Shown here: in pieces, positions 15,016-21,083 of the stretch
Layout: each line of letters opens with the position of its first letter
How positions within the stretch are numbered: position 1 is the stretch's first letter
Assembly: GCA_937934705.1 (NCBI GenBank)
Contig: CALGYY010000169.1
Coordinates: 1-21,083, forward strand
Direction of reading: 5' to 3'
Origin: an uncultured Bacteroidota bacterium
Lineage (GTDB): Bacteria; Bacteroidota; Bacteroidia; Bacteroidales; CAIWKO01
DNA: 21,083 bases
Notes under the pieces: model-generated
What the model was told of the DNA's origin: nothing
Databases searched by the model: none
What the model saw: the letters and a program-made list of their open reading frames with translations, nothing else
Translations under genes and position numbers: made by a program

Positions 15016-15960
15016 ATGGCTGAGCACGTTAAAATATTCTCCGGTCGAAAAACCGAGTATCTTGCTGAGAAAATTGCCGCTGCGTACGGCATGCCCCTGG
15101 GCGTCGTTTCGTGGAACAATTTTGCAGATGGGGAATTTCAGCCATCCTTTGAAGAAACCGTCAGGGGGAAGGAACTTTTCATCGTTCAGTCTACCTTCCC
15201 GCCCGCAGAAAACCTGCTGGAACTTCTCATGATGGTTGATGCAGCCAAACGTGCATCGGCCCGCCATATCATCGCTGTGATCCCCTATTTCGGTTTTGCA
15301 CGACAGGATCGCAAAGATAAGCCCCGGGTTCCCATCACCTCAAAACTGCTGGCCAACCTGATGACCGCAGCTGGTATCAACCGCATCATCACGATGGATC
15401 TTCATGCCGACCAGATCCAGGGTTTCTTTGATGTACCTGTTGACCACATGTACGCTTCCAGTATTTTCGTTCCCTACCTGAACAGCCTCAAGCTGTCGAA
15501 CCTGACCATGTCGTCGCCCGATACCGGCGGAACCAGACGTGCGGGGACCTATGCCAAGTTCCTGGAGGCCGACCTGGTGATCTGCTATAAGCAGCGCGCC
15601 AAACCCAACCAGGTATCAAATATGGCGGTGATCGGTGAGGTGGCAGGAAGAAATGTGGTACTGGTCGACGATATCATCGATACGGCAGGAACCATCTGTA
15701 AAGCTGCCGACCTGATTATGGAAAAAGGTGCAGCCAGTGTACGGGCGCTCTGTACTCATCCCGTATTATCAGGCAATGCCATCGACAAAATCGAAAGATC
15801 AGCACTTACGGAAGTTGTTGTTACTGACACTATCCCGCTGAAGAGACTCAGTGAAAAGATCAGGGTACTGAGTACGGCTGACCTTTTTGCGGATGTCATC
15901 AAAAATGTAGTTCATTACGGTTCCATCTCCCAGCATTTTAAATTCACCTCCCTGCAATAG
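15016..15960 (+). CDS. prs: Ribose-phosphate pyrophosphokinase (PRPP synthetase)
   Basis: Converts ribose 5-phosphate and ATP to PRPP and AMP, feeding purine, pyrimidine, His and Trp synthesis. At 314 aa it has the class I length. Visible signatures: FARQDRKDKPRVPITSKLLA (ATP-binding loop), MDLHADQIQGFFDVPVDH (metal/ribose-phosphate site) and the PRPP-binding loop VVLVDDIIDTAGTICKAADL. The beginning AEHVKIFSGRKTEYLAEKIA is typical. It is followed after 38 bp by rplY and then pth, a common bacterial arrangement that joins nucleotide supply with translation. Confidence 0.97.
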   Translation: MAEHVKIFSGRKTEYLAEKIAAAYGMPLGVVSWNNFADGEFQPSFEETVRGKELFIVQSTFPPAENLLELLMMVDAAKRASARHIIAVIPYFGFARQDRKDKPRVPITSKLLANLMTAAGINRIITMDLHADQIQGFFDVPVDHMYASSIFVPYLNSLKLSNLTMSSPDTGGTRRAGTYAKFLEADLVICYKQRAKPNQVSNMAVIGEVAGRNVVLVDDIIDTAGTICKAADLIMEKGAASVRALCTHPVLSGNAIDKIERSALTEVVVTDTIPLKRLSEKIRVLSTADLFADVIKNVVHYGSISQHFKFTSLQ

Positions 15961-15998
15961 GTTTTGCGGGAATTTTTATAAATCAAATCAAAATAACA

Positions 15999-16619
15999 AT
16001 GAAAACAGTATCTATGAGCGGTTCGTTACGCACGAACGTAGGGAAAAAAGATGCTAAGGCTATCCGCAAGGACGGTAACGTCCCCTGCGTGTTGTATGGC
16101 GGAAAAGAACAGCTTCAGTTCTTTGTCAGCAACAAAAGTTTCAAAGATGTGATCTTTACTCCTGAAATCTGTTACCTGCATCTGAACATTGAAGGAAAAG
16201 AGTTTAAAGCCATTATGAAAGATGTACAGTATCATCCCACCACAGATGAAATTCTGCATGTGGATATGCTGGAACTCGTCGACGGCAAGCCCATCGTTAT
16301 GGGTGTCCCCATTAAAATCACGGGAGTGGCACCTGGTGTTCTCCGTGGCGGTAAACTCATTCAGAAAGTTCGCAAACTTAAGATCAAGGCTTTACCTGAG
16401 CATATGCCCGACATCATCAACATTGATATCAGCAAACTGGATATTGGTGACACGATTAAGGTGAGCAATTTGTTACAGGAAAACTTAAGCTTTCTCGATT
16501 CGCGCAACGCGATGGTTGTATCGGTACAGGTAACCCGGGTGGTAGAAGAGGCCAAGCCGGGTGATGCTGCTGCCGGTGCAGAGGCCGCCGCGAAAGATGA
16601 AAAGGAAAAAGCATCCTGA
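15999..16619 (+). CDS. rplY: 50S ribosomal protein L25 (general stress protein Ctc / TL5 type)
   Basis: Binds 5S rRNA in the large ribosomal subunit. At 206 aa it is the long form: an N-terminal L25 domain (about 1-95, RTNVGKKDAKAIRKDGNVPC, VLYGG, YHPTTDEILHVDMLEL) and a C-terminal TL5/Ctc beta domain (about 96-185, GVPIKITGVAPGVLRGGKL, IDISKLDIGDTI). The last 20 or so residues are a low-complexity Ala/Glu/Lys tail, common in this family. It follows prs after 38 bp, without a clear promoter of its own, and precedes pth. Confidence 0.96.
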   Translation: MKTVSMSGSLRTNVGKKDAKAIRKDGNVPCVLYGGKEQLQFFVSNKSFKDVIFTPEICYLHLNIEGKEFKAIMKDVQYHPTTDEILHVDMLELVDGKPIVMGVPIKITGVAPGVLRGGKLIQKVRKLKIKALPEHMPDIINIDISKLDIGDTIKVSNLLQENLSFLDSRNAMVVSVQVTRVVEEAKPGDAAAGAEAAAKDEKEKAS

Positions 16620-16637
16620 TCAATTCACCAGTATTGA

Positions 16638-16671
16638 AGAAGGCATGAAGTTTCCTGACTTTATGCCTTCT
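16638..16671 (+). terminator. Hairpin between rplY and pth (partial terminator or attenuator)
   Basis: A perfect 9-bp stem (16638-16646 with 16663-16671) extends inward by four more pairs including one G-U, leaving an 8-nt loop. The tail is TGCTTTTATA, a weak T-tract. It ends 14 bp before the pth ATG, so it may reduce read-through and fold near the pth start. Confidence 0.5.
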
Positions 16672-16685
16672 GCTTTTATACCCCA

Positions 16686-17249
16686 ATGAAATACCTGATC
16701 ACCGGACTCGGTAATATCGGTAGCGAGTATGAAAACACCCGCCATAACATCGGGTTCATCATACTCGACGCTCTGGCTGCGGACCTGGGCGCTGTTTTTA
16801 AAAGCGGTCGCCTGGCCTCTGTTGCGGAAGCCCGCTATAAAGGGCGCACTCTTGTGTTGGTGAAACCCACCACTTATATGAACCTGAGCGGTAAAGCGGT
16901 AAAGTACTGGCTCGCGCATGAAAAGCTCGAAACCGATCATCTGATGGTGGTGCACGACGATAAGGATTTCCCTCTGGGCGCTGTCCGCCTGAGGAAGAAC
17001 GGAAGCGGCGGCAGTCACAACGGCATCAACGATATCATTTTTCATCTTCAGTCAGAGGAGTTTCCCCGCCTGCGTTTTGGTATCGGCAATGATTACGCCC
17101 GCGGATTCCAGGTGGATTATGTGCTGGGGAAGTGGAGCCGCGAAGAAGAAAAGCTGTTGCTGGAACGCATCCCTGTAGCCGTTGATGCACTGAAAGCTTT
17201 TGTCACCACGGGTCTCGACCGAAGCATGAACGAGTTCAATAAGAAGTAA
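16686..17249 (+). CDS. pth: Peptidyl-tRNA hydrolase
   Basis: Cleaves the ester bond of peptidyl-tRNAs that drop off the ribosome, recycling tRNA. At 187 aa it is normal for bacterial Pth. Catalytic and binding residues are in place: Asn10 and His20 in GLGNIGSEYENTRHNIGF, the KPTTYMNLSG loop, HDDKDFPLGAVRLRKNGS with the catalytic Asp, and GSHNGINDII. It is the last gene of the prs-rplY-pth block and converges on glyS with only 16 bp between the stop codons. Confidence 0.97.
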   Translation: MKYLITGLGNIGSEYENTRHNIGFIILDALAADLGAVFKSGRLASVAEARYKGRTLVLVKPTTYMNLSGKAVKYWLAHEKLETDHLMVVHDDKDFPLGAVRLRKNGSGGSHNGINDIIFHLQSEEFPRLRFGIGNDYARGFQVDYVLGKWSREEEKLLLERIPVAVDALKAFVTTGLDRSMNEFNKK

Positions 17250-17259
17250 GTCCGAAAAA

Positions 17260-17275
17260 CCGGGATCAGCCCCGG
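17260..17275. terminator. Bidirectional terminator shared by pth and glyS
   Basis: Stem CCGGG (17260-17264) with CCCGG (17271-17275), 6-nt loop. Leftward it is followed by TTTTT; rightward by ATCTTTT. The glyS stop codon lies in the loop, so the glyS coding end forms part of the hairpin. Confidence 0.65.
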
Positions 17276-18783
17276 ATCTTTTCCCTGATCATACCAGCGA
17301 TCATGTCTATGGCCACCCTTTCCTGCTTCATGGAATCTCGTTCCCTGATGGTAACCATCCCGTCGGTCAGGGTCTGGTGATCAATCGTAATGCAGTATGG
17401 GGTTCCGATGGCATCCTGCCTGCGGTAACGCCTTCCGATAGCATCCTTCTCATCGTACTGACACATCATTTCGGTCTTCAGGGTATCCATGATTTCCCTT
17501 GCTTTTTCCGGAAGTCCGTCCTTCTTCACCAAAGGCAGTACCGCGGCTTTCACCGGTGCCAGCACTGGAGGAATCATCAGCACCACGCGCTCTGAACCGT
17601 CGTCGAGTTTCTCTTCACGGTAAGCATAGCTGAGAACCGCCAGAAATGTGCGGTCGAGACCAATGGAGGTTTCGATCACATAAGGAACATAGCTTTCGTT
17701 GGTTTCCGGGTCAAAATACTGCAGCTTCTTTCCCGAATACTTCATATGGGCTGCCAGGTCGAAATCGGTGCGGGAATGTATCCCTTCCAGTTCCTTAAAA
17801 CCTATGGGAAAATCAAACTCTATGTCGCAAGCCGCGTTGGCATAATGGGCCAGCTTTTCATGATCGTGATAACGGTATTTCGATGCGGGAATCCCCAGTG
17901 AAAGATGCCATTTGAGGCGGGCTTCCTTCCAGTAGGTGTACCATTTCAGCTCCTCTCCCGGGCGGACAAAAAACTGCATTTCCATCTGTTCAAATTCACG
18001 CATCCTGAAAATAAACTGACGGGCCACAATTTCGTTGCGGAAGGCTTTACCGATCTGTGCGATCCCGAAGGGAACCTTCATTCTGCCGGTTTTGTAAACA
18101 TTAAGAAAATTCACAAAAATCCCCTGCGCGGTTTCCGGCCGCAGGTAAAGCTGGCTGGCCTCTTCGGTAAGGGAGCCCATCTGCGTGGAGAACATCAGGT
18201 TAAACTGCCGTACATCCGTCCAGTTCTTGCTGCCTGAAACGGGGCAAACAATGCCCACTTCTTCGATCAGAGCCTTGATCCCGGCAAAATCACCCTGGTC
18301 AAGCATGACAAAGAAACGGGTTCTGATATCATCCGCTTTCTTCTGGTTCTCCAATACTCTCGGGTTGGTTTCGCGGAACATTTTCTCATCGAAACTGTCG
18401 CCAAAGCGCTGGGCTGCTTTCGATACTTCCTTGTCGATCTTCTCTTCGATCTTTGCCAGATGCTCTTCCACCAGCACGTCTGCCCGGTAGCGTTTCTTTG
18501 AATCCTTGTTGTCGATCATGGGATCGTTAAAAGCATCCACATGTCCGGAAGCCTTCCACACGGTGGGGTGCATGAAGATAGCCGAATCAATCCCGACGAT
18601 GTTCTCGTGGTACTGTACCATGTGCTTCCACCAGTATTGTTTGATGTTATTCTTCAGCTCAACACCATACTGTCCGTAATCATATACTGCGCTCAACCCG
18701 TCGTAAATCTCGCTGGAGGGGAACACATACCCATACTCCTTGGCATGGGCAATAATCTTCTTAAAAAGGTCTTCATTAGCCAT
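17266..18783 (-). CDS. glyS: Glycyl-tRNA synthetase, alpha2 (single-chain) type
   Basis: Charges tRNA-Gly with glycine in the cytosol. At 505 aa it is the homodimeric class II type, not the alpha/beta two-subunit enzyme. The N-terminus MANEDLFKKIIAHAKEYGYV and FPSSEIYDGLSAVYDYG is the canonical opening; the class II core shows RPETAQGIFVNFLNVY, PFGIAQIGKAFRNEI, FRMREFEQMEMQFF (motif 2) and ETSIGLDRTFLAVL (motif 3); the anticodon-binding domain covers about 395-505 (LAPVKAAVLPL, YRRQDAIGTPYCITIDHQTL). The start is firm. A -7 box ends only four bases upstream of the ATG, suggesting a leaderless or near-leaderless mRNA. The gene symbol is sometimes given as glyQS. Confidence 0.97.
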   Translation of the reverse strand: MANEDLFKKIIAHAKEYGYVFPSSEIYDGLSAVYDYGQYGVELKNNIKQYWWKHMVQYHENIVGIDSAIFMHPTVWKASGHVDAFNDPMIDNKDSKKRYRADVLVEEHLAKIEEKIDKEVSKAAQRFGDSFDEKMFRETNPRVLENQKKADDIRTRFFVMLDQGDFAGIKALIEEVGIVCPVSGSKNWTDVRQFNLMFSTQMGSLTEEASQLYLRPETAQGIFVNFLNVYKTGRMKVPFGIAQIGKAFRNEIVARQFIFRMREFEQMEMQFFVRPGEELKWYTYWKEARLKWHLSLGIPASKYRYHDHEKLAHYANAACDIEFDFPIGFKELEGIHSRTDFDLAAHMKYSGKKLQYFDPETNESYVPYVIETSIGLDRTFLAVLSYAYREEKLDDGSERVVLMIPPVLAPVKAAVLPLVKKDGLPEKAREIMDTLKTEMMCQYDEKDAIGRRYRRQDAIGTPYCITIDHQTLTDGMVTIRERDSMKQERVAIDMIAGMIREKIRG

Positions 18784-19054
18784 GGGGCAAAGGTAGAAAT
18801 TTTTCTTCTCTGTACCTGTACTATCAACAATGCGGGTGTGCCGTATTTCTCAATAATTTCCTGTGAAAAGTCCTTTGACGACAGAGCAAGTCTTTTCTGC
18901 AGCTCAGAATGAATTATCAGAATAGTCAGTATTAATATTATTACATTATCATACTATGATGTTTCTTTACCCGGGTATCATATTTTTTGTTAATTTTTAC
19001 ATATCATATCTAACATTTATTATTTTAGCCGGATAAACCATAAATTTTAGTCCC
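18784..19054. other. AT-rich divergent intergenic region
   Basis: 271 bp between glyS and the adhesin-like gene. The glyS end carries its promoter box; the stretch 18901-19020 is only 28 G/C in 120 bases, far below the flanking genes. A one-mismatch -7 box TAAATTTT at 19041-19048 lies 6 bases before the rightward ATG. No complete gene was seen. It may mark a junction between core chromosome and an accessory gene. Confidence 0.5.
18788..18795 (-). promoter_or_regulatory. -7 box TACCTTTG for glyS, almost touching the ATG
   Basis: Exact TAnnTTTG match on the minus strand with four bases between it and the ATG at 18783. It shares the 13-nt core TTTCTACCTTTGC with the prs and lipoprotein-FKBP promoters. 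Confidence 0.6.
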
Positions 19055-21083
19055 ATGAAAACATCACCCCCCACCCATGAAAAAAGGCATATCTATCTGC
19101 ACGTGTTATCATTGCGCAACCTGTCACCCGCTCGAGCTGTAAAGTTTATCAAACAACAGAAATTCATTCTTCTGCTAATTTGTATTTCATTTTTGACCAT
19201 ACGCTCACAAGCGCAGAATCCCGTGCTTGATTTTTCTTTAGACCCGGATACTATTCAGATTGATCAAGCAACTGCATTTATAAACAAGTCTGCTGGCTGG
19301 CCAGCAGGGACTTTGTTTGTTTGGACTCTTATAAACTATTATCAGGCAGATCACATGTTCCCAGCAGAGTCATTCTTTGACACAACATATAGCACTACCG
19401 ACACCTTACATTTCTCGTTCAACCGCAGCGGATTGTTCGAAATTAAGTTGATTGCGGCTTATTCGGGGAACAATGTTGATTCAGTGTTCAAGACGCTATT
19501 GGTAGAAAACAACAAAAGTTGCTCCTCTTCACAAGGTGTGTGCTCCGGTGTGGAAAACGGCAGCTTTGAGGATGAGGTCAACGGGCCAATCTGGGTTCCG
19601 GGGAACCTTGCAGCTAAAGCCTGTTTCTGGATGCCAAGCTCACCCTATGGTGATTGCACACCTGATTACTACTACAGTCAAAGTCCTAATCCTCTTTGTG
19701 ACATTCCTGACAATTGGACTGGTTCTCAGTCAACAATGAACTTGGGTGAATCGCACTATTCCGGTTTGTTCTGCATGACAGAAGCCATTTCTGGCCCAAC
19801 TCAAGAGTTCAGGGAATATATTAATCAGTCAGTCAGTGATTGTTTCGGTGACAACCTTTATGAAGGAAGAAAATACGTTGTTGGGATGTATGTTAGTCTG
19901 GCAGAAAATTCCCGTTATGCTTCCAAAATCGGAATCTGGCTCGGAGGGGATGACATCACTCAATGTTCAGGACAAATCCCGGGAGCACATTATTACGACA
20001 GCTATTTTTATTCGACTTCGAATCCTTCCGTCGAGTTCCAATTAATTCCTACTGCTGAAAGCAGCCAAGCTGTTAATGATCAAAATGACTGGGTATTAAT
20101 TGTTGACACTATCGTTGGAAATAACCAGAAGCAAATCATCATCGGAAACTTCAGAGATGATTTCAGCTCTGGTTTTCAATTGATTAATTCAAACGCAGTT
20201 TTTACTCAACCCGTTCAACCGGGTATGGGTAATCTATTTTACGGAAGCTATTACTACGTTGATCATGTATTTATTGAAGCTTTGCATTACAAGGAATATG
20301 ACACAATCTGTCTTGGTGATTGCATCAGATTGACTTCCTCAGTAACAGATCCTTTGTGGATGGCAGGTCACTCACATTGTTGGAATACTATCCCCCCTAA
20401 TGATAGCATCTCCATCTCTGTTTGCCCAAAACAGGATACGCTAATAACATGTTCGATTACTGATGCCTGTGGCTGTGTTATCATCGACTCTTTTTACATT
20501 AAGGTTAACCTTCCCCCCGAAAAACCTATTGTTATTGGCAACCGCAACAACTGCGATCTCAATACGACCTACCAGATTGCCAACCCTCAACCTGACTGCG
20601 GCTACTTATGGGCCATCGACAGTTCAGCTTTCAGCAACGATTTTCCGTTGGAGGGACAGCAGATCAATGTCACCTGGAACCAGCTCTGGAAGGAGGATGG
20701 TCCTGAAGGATATGGATTTACCTGGATGTATATCTTATGTGTTGACACTCTCACTTATTGCTACTCTTTGGATTCCATCAGAATCTGGAGGTGTTGTACG
20801 GCCAAAGACGATGTATTCGTGAATGATGAAGTGATTACCACAGCATCTATATTTACAGGTTCCCCGACGGTGCTCAATGGCACTATTACCGTGAATAGCA
20901 ATATTGTCGTTCCTTCGGGTTTGGATATCATTATGGCGCCTGAAGCCAAAATTGTAGTAAACCCGGCTTGTACTCTGACAATTAACACCAGAACGGTTAA
21001 GGCCGGCTGCAAGCACATGTGGGACGGAATTTACCTGCCCGACAGCAATGCCCGGGTGATCATACAGAACAGTTCGAAGGTGC
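19055..21083 (+). CDS. Large secreted multidomain adhesin-like protein, partial (3' end outside window)
   Basis: An open frame of 676 codons without a stop before the window ends. Signal peptide is unusually long: a 36-residue basic leader, then FILLLICISFLTIRSQAQ (37-54). Regions in order: PKD-like beta domain about 55-152 (AFINKSAGWPAGTLFVWTL); a galactose-binding-like module about 160-412 opening with VENGSFEDEVNG and closing with YYYVDHVFIEAL; two Ig/PKD-like modules about 415-485 (DTICLGDCIRLTSSV) and 487-580; then a likely parallel beta-helix from about 585 (VLNGTITVNSNIVVPSGLDI, CKHMWDGIYLPDS). It is Cys-rich. In Bacteroidota such proteins usually end in a T9SS sorting domain; that end is not in view. 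The role in adhesion or surface binding is inferred from architecture. Sequence upstream is very AT-rich. Confidence 0.85.
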   Translation, partial: MKTSPPTHEKRHIYLHVLSLRNLSPARAVKFIKQQKFILLLICISFLTIRSQAQNPVLDFSLDPDTIQIDQATAFINKSAGWPAGTLFVWTLINYYQADHMFPAESFFDTTYSTTDTLHFSFNRSGLFEIKLIAAYSGNNVDSVFKTLLVENNKSCSSSQGVCSGVENGSFEDEVNGPIWVPGNLAAKACFWMPSSPYGDCTPDYYYSQSPNPLCDIPDNWTGSQSTMNLGESHYSGLFCMTEAISGPTQEFREYINQSVSDCFGDNLYEGRKYVVGMYVSLAENSRYASKIGIWLGGDDITQCSGQIPGAHYYDSYFYSTSNPSVEFQLIPTAESSQAVNDQNDWVLIVDTIVGNNQKQIIIGNFRDDFSSGFQLINSNAVFTQPVQPGMGNLFYGSYYYVDHVFIEALHYKEYDTICLGDCIRLTSSVTDPLWMAGHSHCWNTIPPNDSISISVCPKQDTLITCSITDACGCVIIDSFYIKVNLPPEKPIVIGNRNNCDLNTTYQIANPQPDCGYLWAIDSSAFSNDFPLEGQQINVTWNQLWKEDGPEGYGFTWMYILCVDTLTYCYSLDSIRIWRCCTAKDDVFVNDEVITTASIFTGSPTVLNGTITVNSNIVVPSGLDIIMAPEAKIVVNPACTLTINTRTVKAGCKHMWDGIYLPDSNARVIIQNSSKV

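Noticed and set aside
18784..18953. A minus-strand open stretch upstream of glyS whose translation includes EIIEKYGTPALLI, reminiscent of the N-terminal YGTP motif of PLP-dependent decarboxylases
   Set aside because: It has no ATG start before the motif, overlaps the glyS promoter, runs into glyS in a different frame and stops there. The similarity is a few residues only; a decayed gene fragment is possible but not supported.

Overview
The window reads as a piece of chromosome from a free-living-type Bacteroidota (Bacteroidetes). Evidence: a sigma/anti-sigma/STN-TonB receptor module of the kind expanded in this phylum; eight exact matches to the Bacteroidetes -7 promoter box TAnnTTTG placed just upstream of genes; a secreted protein with a C-terminal type IX secretion (T9SS)-like sorting domain; a Bacteroidetes-type HU-like/SPOR membrane protein; and an FPDPQP variant of the TrmB motif. 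KdsB implies a Kdo-containing LPS. No tRNA, rRNA, CRISPR array, insertion sequence or phage gene was seen.

Layout. (1) 70-4427, minus: ECF sigma factor, FecR anti-sigma factor and a TonB-dependent receptor with a signalling STN domain. No SusD-like gene is visible. (2) 4582-5950, plus: deoxynucleoside kinase and kdsB. (3) 6000-7977, plus: a tightly overlapping trio (HU-like/TM/SPOR protein, trmB, Cys-less alkyltransferase-like protein) joined by GTGA and ATGA overlaps. (4) 7988-11470, minus: tandem-domain universal stress protein, TerC/Alx-type metal transporter and a secreted protein of uncertain function. (5) 11541-14852, minus: an M2/M3-like zinc metallopeptidase lipoprotein and two FKBP-type prolyl isomerases, one a probable lipoprotein. 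This looks like an envelope protein-quality cluster. (6) 15016-17249, plus: prs, rplY (L25/Ctc family) and pth, a conserved nucleotide/translation block. (7) 17266-18783, minus: alpha2-type glycyl-tRNA synthetase, convergent with pth. (8) 19055-end, plus: after a very AT-rich junction, a large secreted multidomain adhesin-like gene runs open off the right edge.

Most of the window is core metabolism and envelope biology. The items that deserve a second look are the HU-like/SPOR protein (a candidate DNA-to-envelope tether), the HTSHGS/CGDCQHS secreted family, the open adhesin gene, two promoter boxes so close to their ATG that the mRNAs may be leaderless, a shared 13-nt extended promoter core at three genes, and a structured 3' region downstream of terC. 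I did not find a clearly new multi-gene system. Promoter and RNA-structure calls are by eye; domain calls come from motif recognition without database searches.
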